64,000 nucleotides of DNA, taken from assembly GCF_902706285.1 (NCBI RefSeq), contig NZ_CACSKD010000002.1, positions 310,001 through 374,000 of the forward strand, read 5' to 3'. Positions 16,715 through 25,000 of this stretch are shown here, in pieces. The translations under genes and the position numbers were made by a program. The notes below the pieces were generated by a model. It saw only the letters and a list, made by a program, of their open reading frames with translations, did not search any database and was not told where the DNA came from. How positions within the stretch are numbered: position 1 is the stretch's first letter; every line of letters starts with the position of its first letter. This DNA is from Rhizobium sp. 18055 (GTDB lineage Bacteria > Pseudomonadota > Alphaproteobacteria > Rhizobiales > Rhizobiaceae).

Positions 16715-17974
16715 ATGAGTGATGCTAGAGACTTGACCACTTCGGCGCGCGAGGCGATCCAGCTGACGCACGAGAATATCGGCAAGGTTTCGAAGGGATT
16801 GCCGTTGCGCGCCAAGCTGGCGCTGCGGGCGATGCTTCGGATGCAGCACGGATCGTTGAAGATCGTGCTGCCGGACAGCCGCGTGGTGCTGGTCACCGGC
16901 AACGTTCCCGGACAATCTGCCGAGATCCACCTGAAGAACTGGAACATCTGCTATCGGGCGCTTTCCAGCGGCACGATCGGTGTTGCCGAAACCTACATGG
17001 ACGGCGACTGGGACAGCCCCGATATTGCTGCCTTCCTGGAACTGTTCCTCGTCAACGATGAAGCGATCCAGGAATACGCCAACGGCAAGGGCGGCATCAC
17101 CCGAATTGTCGAGCGCGTCCGCCACTGGATGAACACCAACACCAAGAAGGGTTCTCAGCGCAACATCTCGGCGCATTACGACCTCGGCAACGATTTCTAC
17201 AAGCAGTGGCTCGATCCGACGATGACCTATTCGTCGGCGCTCTATTCGACCGGCGCCAACGATCTGCAGTCGGCACAGAATGCCAAATATCGAGCATTGG
17301 CCGAGGCGACCGGGATCAAGCCCGGCGACCACGTGCTGGAGATCGGCTGTGGCTGGGGCGGATTTGCCGAGTTTGCCGCCAGCGAACTGAACTGCCGCGT
17401 CACCGGTCTCACCATCAGTCGCGAGCAGCTGGCATTCGCCGAGGAGCGCATCCGCAAGGCGGGTCTCAGCGACAAGGTGGATTTCCGCTTCCAGGACTAT
17501 CGCGACGAAACCGGCGTCTACGACAAGATCGTCTCGATCGAGATGTTCGAGGCGGTCGGCGAGAAATACTGGCCGGCCTATTTCTCCAAGCTCGAGCAAT
17601 GCCTGAAACCGGGCGGCAGCGCCGGTCTGCAGATCATAACGATTCGGCCGGAATCCTTCGAGCAATACCGGAACAATCCCGACTTCATCCAGAAGTACGT
17701 TTTCCCAGGTGGAATGCTACCCACCCGCGAGCATCTTGCCGAACTTGGCCGAAAAGTGAATTTGTCACTGGTCAGGGACTTTGGTTTCGGGTTAGACTAC
17801 GCTCGTACTCTTGCCGAATGGCGAGAGCGTTTCTGGTCCGTGTGGGAACGAGTTCGCCCTTTGGGCTTCGACGAGCGCTTCAAGCGGCTCTGGGAATTCT
17901 ATTTATTTTACTGTGAAGCAGGTTTCCGCGCCCGAAACATCGACGTCCGTCAGGTCGTCTTTTCGCGGAGCTGA
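16715..17974 (+). CDS. cfa: Cyclopropane-fatty-acid-phospholipid synthase family methyltransferase
   Basis: The enzyme uses S-adenosylmethionine to methylate or cyclopropanate double bonds of membrane phospholipid acyl chains. The 419-residue length fits. NISAHYDLGNDFYKQWLD (about 153-170) precedes the SAM motif VLEIGCGWGGFAEFAA (about 208-223). The catalytic-domain pieces IEMFEAVGEKYW and FIQKYVFPGGMLPT follow. GGAGGAGAG sits six bases before the chosen ATG. A 152-base gap separates it from the DUF1365 gene, so it may have its own promoter, though I see no TGATCY-N16-CGTA there. In Rhodobacter the equivalent gene is an RpoE/ChrR target. Confidence 0.93.
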   Translation: MSDARDLTTSAREAIQLTHENIGKVSKGLPLRAKLALRAMLRMQHGSLKIVLPDSRVVLVTGNVPGQSAEIHLKNWNICYRALSSGTIGVAETYMDGDWDSPDIAAFLELFLVNDEAIQEYANGKGGITRIVERVRHWMNTNTKKGSQRNISAHYDLGNDFYKQWLDPTMTYSSALYSTGANDLQSAQNAKYRALAEATGIKPGDHVLEIGCGWGGFAEFAASELNCRVTGLTISREQLAFAEERIRKAGLSDKVDFRFQDYRDETGVYDKIVSIEMFEAVGEKYWPAYFSKLEQCLKPGGSAGLQIITIRPESFEQYRNNPDFIQKYVFPGGMLPTREHLAELGRKVNLSLVRDFGFGLDYARTLAEWRERFWSVWERVRPLGFDERFKRLWEFYLFYCEAGFRARNIDVRQVVFSRS

Positions 17975-17983
17975 CGAGAGCGG

Positions 17984-19318
17984 ATGGCGGAACCAGACAG
18001 TAGACCTCCTGTCCCGGTCGCCATCCGCCTCGTCTATTCGCTGCCCGCGGCGCCGCTGGCCGCTCTCGGGCTTCCGCTCTACGCATTCGTCCCGACCTAT
18101 TACACCGAGACGCTCGGGCTGCCGCTGGCCGCGGTCGGCTTCACGTTGCTGATCGTGCGGCTGTTCGATGCCGTTTGCGATCCTGTCGTCGGCGTGCTTG
18201 CCGACCGCATCCGGCCGCGCATCGGGCGGCGAAAGTTCTGGTTCGGCCTGTCGCTGCCGGTCGCCGCCATTGCCGCGATCATGCTCTATGCGCCGCCTGA
18301 CGATGCGACGACGCTCTGGCTCGGGCTCTGGGGCACAGTGCTATCGCTCGGTTTCACACTGGCGGTCGTACCCTACTCCGCCTGGGGCGCCGAGCTGATC
18401 GCGGACTATCGCGGCCGCACCTCGCTTGCGGCATTGCGCGAAGCGCTGACACTTATCGGAACGCTTGTCGCCATCGTGCTGCCATTTGCCGTCGGGGCGC
18501 GAGCCGGCACCAGTCTACCTGGCCTCGGGTTTCTCGGCGTGTTCGTGGCGATCGCCCTGCCGCTGACAGGGCTGCTGGCAATCTGGAAGGTGCCCGAACC
18601 GAAGCAGCATTCCGCCACACAGATAGCGTTTGGCGCGGGCATGCGGCTATTGGCCGGCAACCGTCCTTTTCGCCGATTGCTGACCGCTTTTTTCCTCAAT
18701 GGCTTTGCCAATGGCATTCCGGCGACGCTGTTCCTCTATTTCGTCTCCGACCGCCTGGGGCTTCCAGAGACACGCGGGCCGTTGCTGTTCGTCTATTTCC
18801 TATCCGGCATTGCGGGTATCCCGCTGGCGACATGGGTGGCGGGCCGGCTCGGCAAGCACCGCGCCTGGTGCTGGGCAATGCTAGCGGCGTGCGCGGCGTT
18901 TGCGCTTGCGCCGCTGCTCGCGCCTGGTTCGCTTTACGCATTCGGCGCAATCTGCGTGTTCACCGGATTGATGCTGGGCTTCGATCTGGCGCTGCCGCCA
19001 TCCATTCAAGCAGACGTCATCGACGTGGATACGGCGGCATCGGGCGAAGCGCGCGGCGGTCTCTATTTCGCTGCTTGGGGGCTCGCAACGAAGGCATCGC
19101 TTGCGGCCGGCGTCGGGCTGGTATTTCCGATCCTTGCGGCCTTCGGTTTCGAAGCCTCTGAGGGAACGCAGAACGCACCCGCTGCCTTGACGGCGCTTGC
19201 CGTCACCTATGCATGGATACCGATCGCACTGAAACTTTGCGCCGTCGGGTTGATGTGGAATTTCCCGCTGGATGAATCCGCGCAGAAAGCGCTGCAGATG
19301 CGCATCCGAGCGCAATAG
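17984..19318 (+). CDS. MFS symporter of the GPH/MelB type (COG2211)
   Basis: The 444-residue inner-membrane protein has about twelve helices. The motif RLFDAVCDPVVGVLADRIRPR (first half, from about residue 52) is the GPH cation-symporter signature; YSAWGAELIADYRGRTSL follows. It starts nine bases after cfa with GAGAGCGG upstream, so it is co-transcribed. In Rhodobacter sphaeroides a COG2211 symporter sits in the same RpoE/ChrR-controlled operon as the COG2907 and DUF1365 genes. The substrate is unknown and need not be a sugar. Its stop abuts the convergent dehydrogenase stop with no gap. Confidence 0.85.
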   Translation: MAEPDSRPPVPVAIRLVYSLPAAPLAALGLPLYAFVPTYYTETLGLPLAAVGFTLLIVRLFDAVCDPVVGVLADRIRPRIGRRKFWFGLSLPVAAIAAIMLYAPPDDATTLWLGLWGTVLSLGFTLAVVPYSAWGAELIADYRGRTSLAALREALTLIGTLVAIVLPFAVGARAGTSLPGLGFLGVFVAIALPLTGLLAIWKVPEPKQHSATQIAFGAGMRLLAGNRPFRRLLTAFFLNGFANGIPATLFLYFVSDRLGLPETRGPLLFVYFLSGIAGIPLATWVAGRLGKHRAWCWAMLAACAAFALAPLLAPGSLYAFGAICVFTGLMLGFDLALPPSIQADVIDVDTAASGEARGGLYFAAWGLATKASLAAGVGLVFPILAAFGFEASEGTQNAPAALTALAVTYAWIPIALKLCAVGLMWNFPLDESAQKALQMRIRAQ

Positions 19319-20164
19319 CTATTCAGCGGGATGCGGCGTCACCGGGCGGTGATGATCGGCGCGTGGCCGCTCCTGCCAGCCGGTCGCCCGGTTCACCAGC
19401 CAGAAATACAGGCTGTATGGCAGGAGATTCAGGGCCTTCAGCGCGAAGGTGAAGCGCTTCGGGAAAGTGATTTCGAAGCTTTGCTGCTTGAGGCCGGCTG
19501 AAATCTGCGCCGCAGCTTCCTCCACCGATACCAGAGAGGGCATCGGGAATTCGTTCTTGCGGGTGGCTGGCGTATCGACGAAGCCGGGATTGATCAGTTG
19601 GATGCGGATGCCCATCTTGTCGAGGTCGAATTTCAGGCTCTCGGCCATGTTGATCAACGCCGCCTTGGTGGCGCCGTAGGCAGCCCCAGTCGGCAGGCCG
19701 CCGTAGCCAGTCACGGATGAGACGATGGCGATCTGGCCCTGCCCTTTGTGCTTCATGTGGCGAACGGCAGGCACGAGGCAATTGACGACGCCCTGCAGAT
19801 TGACGGCAAAGCTCTGCTCGAAATCTTCGCGCCGCAGTTCTTCCGCATGAACAGGCAGGTAGACACCAGCGTTGAAGACCGCAAGCGCCAGCGCACCGTG
19901 CTCATATTCGATCGATGCGAGCACATGCTCCATGTCTTCGGCATTGGTGACATCGCCATCAAGCACGATGATGCTGCCCCCAAGACCACTGCCAAGACCA
20001 TTGGCCTCGGCCTGCAGTTCAGCGAGTTTTTCGTGATCGCGGGCGGTAACGGCCACCTTGTAACCTTCACCGGCAAGCTTGAGCGCCAGAGCCCTGCCAA
20101 TGCCCGAGCTTGCGCCTGAAATCCATGCAATTCCATGTTCGGGACGGGCGACAAAATCTTGCAT
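19319..20164 (-). CDS. Short-chain dehydrogenase/reductase, stress-island member
   Basis: The 281-residue SDR has the cofactor motif SGASSGIGRALA (residues 17-28), the NAG motif (FNAGVY), and the catalytic S-Y-K triad as SSVTG...YGATKAA. The C-terminal 60 residues (FTFALKALNLLPYSLYFW) are hydrophobic and may associate with the membrane. CCGGAGGAATT precedes the start. A hairpin separates it from the chrR-like gene upstream on the same strand. A short-chain dehydrogenase is also part of the Rhodobacter RpoE/ChrR core gene set as I remember it, which supports a shared role. Confidence 0.88.
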   Translation of the reverse strand: MQDFVARPEHGIAWISGASSGIGRALALKLAGEGYKVAVTARDHEKLAELQAEANGLGSGLGGSIIVLDGDVTNAEDMEHVLASIEYEHGALALAVFNAGVYLPVHAEELRREDFEQSFAVNLQGVVNCLVPAVRHMKHKGQGQIAIVSSVTGYGGLPTGAAYGATKAALINMAESLKFDLDKMGIRIQLINPGFVDTPATRKNEFPMPSLVSVEEAAAQISAGLKQQSFEITFPKRFTFALKALNLLPYSLYFWLVNRATGWQERPRADHHRPVTPHPAE

Positions 20165-20204
20165 GGCGCAATTCCTCCGGTTGTATCAGAAACGTCGAAA
20201 CAGG

Positions 20205-20231
20205 CCCGGAAGTTCCTCAGGAGCTTCCGGG
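20205..20231 (-). terminator. Hairpin between the chrR-like gene and the dehydrogenase
   Basis: CCCGGAAG and CTTCCGGG form a perfect 8-base-pair stem with an 11-base loop, about 33 bases after the chrR-like stop. There is no T-run, so it may attenuate or process the transcript rather than end it. Confidence 0.45.
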
Positions 20232-20263
20232 ATAATGTCTCTATCACGCTATTGTGGCTGCTT

Positions 20264-20953
20264 TCAGCCGATCAGGTCGCCGATCAGCTGGCGGAACGAA
20301 CCGGTGAGCTTGACCGGTGCGTCGAGAACGGAAAATGCAATGCAGGGGCGATCTTTTTCGGCGACCGGCCGATGGTCGATGGTCTCGTCGGCCACGGAGA
20401 TGTCGCCAGGCCCGAAGCGGCCGCGATTGTCGTTGAAGGCGCCGTCGAGGATGAGTGTCAGCTCCATGCCCTTGTGGGTATGCGCCGGCAGTGCGCGGCC
20501 TGCCTTGATCCACATCAGGCTGACTTCACAGCCGTCGATGTCGATCGAGTACTCCTTGAAGCCGGGAAGCTTGGTTTTCCACGGCACGGTATCGGCGTCG
20601 AAACCGACGAGGCTGCGGAGCGCGCTTGGAAAGACGCTCTTCCTTTGCTCCGCTGCGACCGGCAAAATACGTTCGGCAGGCGGAGACGATGAAAAGATCT
20701 GCGACAGCCGCGCATTGCGGTCGTCGATTTCGGTTTCGGGTGTCTGCTCCAGCGCCTGACCGGCCAGCAGCTCCAGATCCTGCACCAACAGGCGGTGATC
20801 CGGCTTCATTTCGAGATGCGATTCGACAAGCACCCGTGCCGGCTCAGGAAGAGAGCCTGCAACGTAATGTGCCATCAATGCATCGACCGTGTCGACATGC
20901 TCGTGAACCATAATGGTTTCGGTCGTTTCCGCTTTCGGTGATTGCTTTGTCAT
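20264..20953 (-). CDS. chrR: ChrR-like anti-sigma factor with degenerate zinc site and intact cupin domain
   Basis: ChrR proteins hold an ECF sigma factor inactive until singlet oxygen or peroxides trigger release. The 229-residue protein has the two-part layout. An N-terminal anti-sigma region (DALMAHYVAGSLPEP...ESHLEMKPDHR, about residues 24-54) precedes a C-terminal cupin with metal ligands HTHKGME and a later DHRP histidine. In the zinc anti-sigma motif H-x3-C-x2-C the cysteines are replaced by Lys50 and His53 here. No ECF sigma gene adjoins it in the window. MTKQ (20953) was taken as start; MVHEHV (20911) fits the family alignment and the promoter position equally well. Confidence 0.8.
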   Translation of the reverse strand: MTKQSPKAETTETIMVHEHVDTVDALMAHYVAGSLPEPARVLVESHLEMKPDHRLLVQDLELLAGQALEQTPETEIDDRNARLSQIFSSSPPAERILPVAAEQRKSVFPSALRSLVGFDADTVPWKTKLPGFKEYSIDIDGCEVSLMWIKAGRALPAHTHKGMELTLILDGAFNDNRGRFGPGDISVADETIDHRPVAEKDRPCIAFSVLDAPVKLTGSFRQLIGDLIG

Positions 20954-20959
20954 CGTCCA

Positions 20960-20985
20960 TACGATGAAAGTCAATCTTCAGATCA
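20960..20985 (-). promoter_or_regulatory. ECF (RpoE/ChrR-type) promoter of the chrR-like gene
   Basis: On the minus strand TGATCT (20980-20985) precedes CGTA (20960-20963) by exactly 16 bases, the same geometry as before phr. The -10 is so close to the ATG at 20953 that the transcript would be nearly leaderless, or translation would begin at 20911. Confidence 0.5.
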
Positions 20986-21142
20986 CCCGACGCGGCTCGA
21001 TCCGGGCGCCGGCGGATATTCTGAGAGATAAAGTCTAATTTTATCGCCGCGGCCAAAGGCATGGAATAGCATTTCTTGCCAACCTAGCCTTGTGAAGAGA
21101 AAAGACCGTTCCTAAACTAAGTGTTCCAAAGAGGCAGATTCC

Positions 21143-22183
21143 ATGACCGTCTATCCTTCCGTCCTAGAAGCCATCGGCAACACGCCCCTGATCAAGCTCA
21201 AGGGTGCGTCGGATGCAACCGGTTGCACCATTCTCGGCAAGGCGGAATTTCTCAATCCCGGCCAGTCGGTGAAGGATCGTGCGGCGCTCTACATCATCCG
21301 CGACGCCGAGAAGAAGGGCTTGCTGCGGCCGGGCGGCGTCATCGTCGAAGGCACGGCCGGCAACACCGGGATCGGACTGACGCTGGTTGCCAAGGCACTC
21401 GGCTATCGCACCGTCATCGTCATCCCGGAGACGCAGAGCCAGGAAAAGAAGGACGCGCTGAAGCTGCTCGGCGCCGAAGTCGTCGAAGTGCCTGCTGTTC
21501 CCTACAAGAACCCGAACAATTACGTGAAGGTCTCCGGACGTCTGGCCGAACAGCTGGCCAGGACCGAGCCGAACGGCGCAATCTGGGCCAACCAGTTCGA
21601 CAACGTTGCCAACCGGCAGGCGCATATCGAGACCACGGCCCGGGAAATCTGGGCCGATACCGACGGCAAGGTCGATGGCTTCATCTGCTCGGTCGGCTCG
21701 GGCGGCACGCTTGCCGGCACGGCGATGGGCCTGAAGAGCTTCAACAAGAATATCAAGATCGGCATCGCCGATCCGGATGGTGCAGCACTCTACGAATTCT
21801 ACAAGAACGGCGAGCTGAAATCTTCTGGCTCGTCGATCACCGAAGGCATCGGCCAGGGTCGCATCACCGCCAACCTGGAGGGGTTCACCCCCGAGTTCGC
21901 CTATAACATCTCGGATGCGGAAGCCCTGCCCTATGTTTTCGAACTGGTCGAGCACGAAGGTCTTTGCCTCGGCGGTTCGTCGGCGATCAACATTGCCGGC
22001 GCGGTTCGCCTGGCCAAGGATCTCGGCCCGGGCCACACGGTGGTGACCATCCTCTGCGACTACGGCAACCGCTACCAGTCGAAGCTTTTCAACCCCGATT
22101 TCCTGACGTCCAAGGCCCTCCCGGTTCCGGCATGGCTGACGTCGCCGGTGGATGTCAACATCCCCTACGAACCCGCTGCGTGA
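21143..22183 (+). CDS. cysK: Cysteine synthase A (O-acetylserine sulfhydrylase)
   Basis: This PLP enzyme makes cysteine from O-acetylserine and sulfide in the cytoplasm. The PLP lysine lies in NPGQSVKDRAA (about residues 37-47). EGTAGNTGIGL binds the substrate carboxylate, and SVGSGGTLAGT is the phosphate-binding loop. The 346-residue length is slightly longer than the enteric enzyme, with a C-terminal extension ending in VNIPYEPAA. alaX follows after six bases, and sseA further on completes a small sulfur/cysteine-related run. Confidence 0.93.
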   Translation: MTVYPSVLEAIGNTPLIKLKGASDATGCTILGKAEFLNPGQSVKDRAALYIIRDAEKKGLLRPGGVIVEGTAGNTGIGLTLVAKALGYRTVIVIPETQSQEKKDALKLLGAEVVEVPAVPYKNPNNYVKVSGRLAEQLARTEPNGAIWANQFDNVANRQAHIETTAREIWADTDGKVDGFICSVGSGGTLAGTAMGLKSFNKNIKIGIADPDGAALYEFYKNGELKSSGSSITEGIGQGRITANLEGFTPEFAYNISDAEALPYVFELVEHEGLCLGGSSAINIAGAVRLAKDLGPGHTVVTILCDYGNRYQSKLFNPDFLTSKALPVPAWLTSPVDVNIPYEPAA

Positions 22184-22189
22184 GGCCAA

Positions 22190-22927
22190 ATGCCCGTCAA
22201 TGCCCTTTACCGTGACGACTTCTATCTCTCGACAACAGAGGCCGTCGTCACGGCCATTCACGACGACGGTGGCATAGAGCTCGACCAGACCTGCTTCTAT
22301 GCCACATCAGGCGGGCAACCGGGCGATACGGGCTTTCTGGAACGCGCCGATGGCAGCAAGATCACGCTTGGGCAGACCAGGCATGGCGCTGCAAAGGATA
22401 TCATCATCCACGTGCCGATCGAGGGACAGGCACAGCCTGCTGTCGGCGAAAAGCTGGTGATGCATCTCGATTGGGAGCGTCGCCACAAGCTGATGCGGAT
22501 GCATACAGCCTGCCACCTTCTGTCCGTCGTCTGCTCCTATCCGATCACCGGTGCCGCCGTCGGCGAAGACGAGAGCCGCGTCGATTTCGACATGACCGAT
22601 ACGATCGACAAGGACGAGGTGACGACCAAGCTGATGGCGCTGGTCGAGCAGAACCATCCGGTCTATCTGCAATGGATAACCGACGAGGAGCTGGCAGCCA
22701 ATCCCGGCATCGTGAAATCCAAGAATGTGCGTCCGCCTGTTGGCCTCGGACGCGTCAGCCTCGTCTGCATCGGCGAAAACTCAGCGATTGACAGCCAGCC
22801 CTGCGGCGGCACACATGTGTCGCAAACCAAGGATGTCGGACAGATTCACATCGCCAAGATCGAGAAGAAGGGCAAGGAAAACCGCCGCTTCCGTATCCGT
22901 TTCGGCGCTCCCGGCGACGACGCATAA
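22190..22927 (+). CDS. Alanyl-tRNA editing protein AlaX
   Basis: Free-standing homologues of the AlaRS editing domain hydrolyse Ser-tRNA-Ala (and sometimes Gly-tRNA-Ala), protecting translation. The 245-residue protein has the zinc ligands HTACH (HxxxH, about residues 105-109) and CGGTH (CxxxH, about 205-209), plus the substrate-cleft motif YATSGGQPGDTG. The length fits the AlaX-M class. It begins six bases after cysK, so the two are probably co-transcribed; a serine/cysteine metabolism link is plausible. Confidence 0.9.
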   Translation: MPVNALYRDDFYLSTTEAVVTAIHDDGGIELDQTCFYATSGGQPGDTGFLERADGSKITLGQTRHGAAKDIIIHVPIEGQAQPAVGEKLVMHLDWERRHKLMRMHTACHLLSVVCSYPITGAAVGEDESRVDFDMTDTIDKDEVTTKLMALVEQNHPVYLQWITDEELAANPGIVKSKNVRPPVGLGRVSLVCIGENSAIDSQPCGGTHVSQTKDVGQIHIAKIEKKGKENRRFRIRFGAPGDDA

Positions 22928-22965
22928 GCATTGCCGAAGCATAAGCATTGATTGGAGAGAGCAGC

Positions 22966-23835
22966 ATGAGCGAGACCACGAGCCGCTTCGTCGTTTCGGC
23001 CGATTGGGTCGAAAAGCAGCTGGGCACGCCGGGATTCACGGTGGTAGATGCCTCCTGGTATCTTCCTGCGCACAAGCGCATCGCCAAGGATGAGTATGTG
23101 GCGGGCCATCTCCCCGGCGCCGTGTTCTTCGATCAGGACGCCATTGCCGATCACTCGACCGGCCTGCCGCATTCCCTGCCCTCGCCTGAACTGTTTGCAT
23201 CCGAAGTCGGCAAGCTCGGCATTGCGGAGAGCGACACCATCGTCGTCTATGACGGCATGGGCTTCTTCTCGGCACCGCGGGTCTGGTGGATGCTGAGGAC
23301 GATGGGCGCCAAGGAGGTCTATCTTCTCGATGGCGGGCTGGATGGCTGGAAGGCCGAGGGACGTGCGACCGAGAGCGGCACTGCGACACCGCAGGCAGCG
23401 GTGTTCACCCCGACGTTTCGTGCCGACAAGGTGATCTCGTTCGAGGCGATGCGCGGCATCGTTGATGATGGCTCCGCACAGGTGGCCGATGCGCGTGGCG
23501 CCGGTCGCTTCACAGGCGAGGAAGCCGAGCCCCGCGCCGGCATGCGCTCCGGTCATATGCCGGGTGCCCGCAACCTGCCTGCGACCAGCCTCTCGGCCAA
23601 TGGCCACTTCAAGGATGTGGCAACGCTGAAGACGATGATTGCCGACGCCGGTATCGACCTTTCGAAGCCTGTCGTGACCAGCTGCGGCTCGGGCGTGACG
23701 GCTGCCGTCATCATGCTGGCGCTGGCGACGGTCGGCCACGACGACAACGCGCTTTACGATGGCTCGTGGAGCGAATGGGGTAGCCGGGAAGACACGCCCG
23801 TTGTGACCGGCCCGGCAGAATCGGTTAAAGCGTGA
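22966..23835 (+). CDS. sseA: 3-mercaptopyruvate sulfurtransferase
   Basis: This two-rhodanese-domain enzyme transfers sulfur from 3-mercaptopyruvate to cyanide or thiols. The 289-residue protein has an N-terminal inactive rhodanese domain (VVDASWYLPAHKRIAKDEY) and a C-terminal domain with the active loop CGSGVTA (about residues 238-244). CGSGVTA, rather than the CRKGVTA of thiosulfate sulfurtransferases, marks the mercaptopyruvate class. GGAGAG before the ATG at 22966 supports the start. It continues the cysK-alaX group. Its stop overlaps a possible GTG of the next gene. Confidence 0.92.
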   Translation: MSETTSRFVVSADWVEKQLGTPGFTVVDASWYLPAHKRIAKDEYVAGHLPGAVFFDQDAIADHSTGLPHSLPSPELFASEVGKLGIAESDTIVVYDGMGFFSAPRVWWMLRTMGAKEVYLLDGGLDGWKAEGRATESGTATPQAAVFTPTFRADKVISFEAMRGIVDDGSAQVADARGAGRFTGEEAEPRAGMRSGHMPGARNLPATSLSANGHFKDVATLKTMIADAGIDLSKPVVTSCGSGVTAAVIMLALATVGHDDNALYDGSWSEWGSREDTPVVTGPAESVKA

Positions 23836-23837
23836 TC

Positions 23838-24398
23838 ATGGCAAAAGCACCCTCCTCACTCCAGGCCCACGTGACCCATCTCGAGATGACGGCGCCGCCG
23901 AAGACCAGTCTTCCGGTGCCCGTCAACATCCAGACGGCGATCATGCGTACGCCGGAGATTCCGCTGCCGTTCTATCGCTACCTCTACCGCCAGGTCGGCG
24001 CCCGATGGCAGTGGGTGGATCGGCTGCGAATGAGCGACGAAGAACTAACCGCAGCGCTCTACGACAAGCGCAACACAATCAGCGTTCTCTATGTCAACGG
24101 CGCACCTGCCGGCTTCTACGAGTATCTGACGATCGACGAAGACACGGTCGAGCTCAGCCATTTCGGGCTGATCGAGCATGCGCTCGGGCTGGGCATCGGC
24201 AAGTGGTTCCTGCTGCAGGCGCTCTATGCGATCTGGACGCAGAGCCCGATGCGCGTGACGACGACCACCAATAATCTCGATCATCCGCGCGCATTGCAGC
24301 TTTACCAGATGTTCGGCTTCTCTCCCGTCTCCACGGGGACGGCGATCGTCCGTCCGCTCAGCGACAAGGAACTGCTGGAGTTCGCAAAAAGAACGTAG
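23838..24398 (+). CDS. GNAT family N-acetyltransferase
   Basis: The 186-residue protein has a GNAT core from about residue 30. The acetyl-CoA loop is represented by LGLGIGKWFL (about 115-124), and the late LDHPRALQLYQMFGF motif is typical of small-molecule acetyltransferases. The first 25 residues are a Pro/Thr-rich extension. It starts two bases after the sseA stop; a GTG at 23832 inside the sseA stop is a second option. The substrate is unknown. Co-transcription with sseA is likely. Confidence 0.82.
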   Translation: MAKAPSSLQAHVTHLEMTAPPKTSLPVPVNIQTAIMRTPEIPLPFYRYLYRQVGARWQWVDRLRMSDEELTAALYDKRNTISVLYVNGAPAGFYEYLTIDEDTVELSHFGLIEHALGLGIGKWFLLQALYAIWTQSPMRVTTTTNNLDHPRALQLYQMFGFSPVSTGTAIVRPLSDKELLEFAKRT

Positions 24399-24468
24399 CC
24401 CGCAAGGATCGGGTGGTTCAAAGGCTGTTGACGAGGCATTCAAGGCAGGCTCGTAAAGGAGACTTGCC

Positions 24469-24939
24469 ATGCCAACCCTTCATTTCACTGCCATGCCAGC
24501 CGCTGACTCCGACCACATCTGGAACGGCGGGCGCGACGCTTACGACAATCCGCCAGAGACGATGGTATCAGATGGCCCCGGCCATCCCTGCCGCCATTGC
24601 CTCGGCAATATCGACGCGGACGAAGAGCTTTATGTCTTCGCCTACCGGCCTTTTGCCGAACTGCAGCCCTATGCCGAGACAGGACCCGTGTTCCTGCACA
24701 AGCGGCGTTGCGAACGCTATGCCGCCGAAGAGATCATGCCGCCGGTCCTCATCACCAGCCCCGACTTCATCCTGCGCGGCTACGGCGAAAACAACAGGAT
24801 CGTCTACGGCACCGGTTCGGTGACTTCGGTTGCGGAAATTCCGGCCTATGCCGCAACGCTGCTGCAGCGGCCCGACGTCTCCTATGTGCATGTGCGCTCG
24901 GCGCGCAACAACTGCTATCAGTGCCGAATCGACGGATAG
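24469..24939 (+). CDS. DUF1203 domain protein
   Basis: The 156-residue protein shows the DUF1203 pattern: an early HPCRHCLGNIDADEELYVFAY with a CxxC pair, then GPVFLHKRRCERY and a C-terminal VHVRSARNNCYQC. The conserved His/Cys residues suggest metal or thiol chemistry, but no member has an assigned reaction that I know. AAAGGAG precedes the start. It stands alone and converges with ald, with a hairpin between them. Confidence 0.82.
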   Translation: MPTLHFTAMPAADSDHIWNGGRDAYDNPPETMVSDGPGHPCRHCLGNIDADEELYVFAYRPFAELQPYAETGPVFLHKRRCERYAAEEIMPPVLITSPDFILRGYGENNRIVYGTGSVTSVAEIPAYAATLLQRPDVSYVHVRSARNNCYQCRIDG

Positions 24940-24947
24940 CGACGCAA

Positions 24948-24978
24948 GAAGCCGGCTGCAACGTCCGCGACCGGCTTC
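24948..24978. terminator. Hairpin between convergent DUF1203 and ald genes
   Basis: GAAGCCGG (24948-24955) pairs with CCGGCTTC (24971-24978) around a 15-base loop in the gap of about 60 bases between the two convergent stops. It could serve both strands. No T-run is present. Confidence 0.45.
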
Positions 24979-25000
24979 AACTGACGTTGCGTTACGCGCT

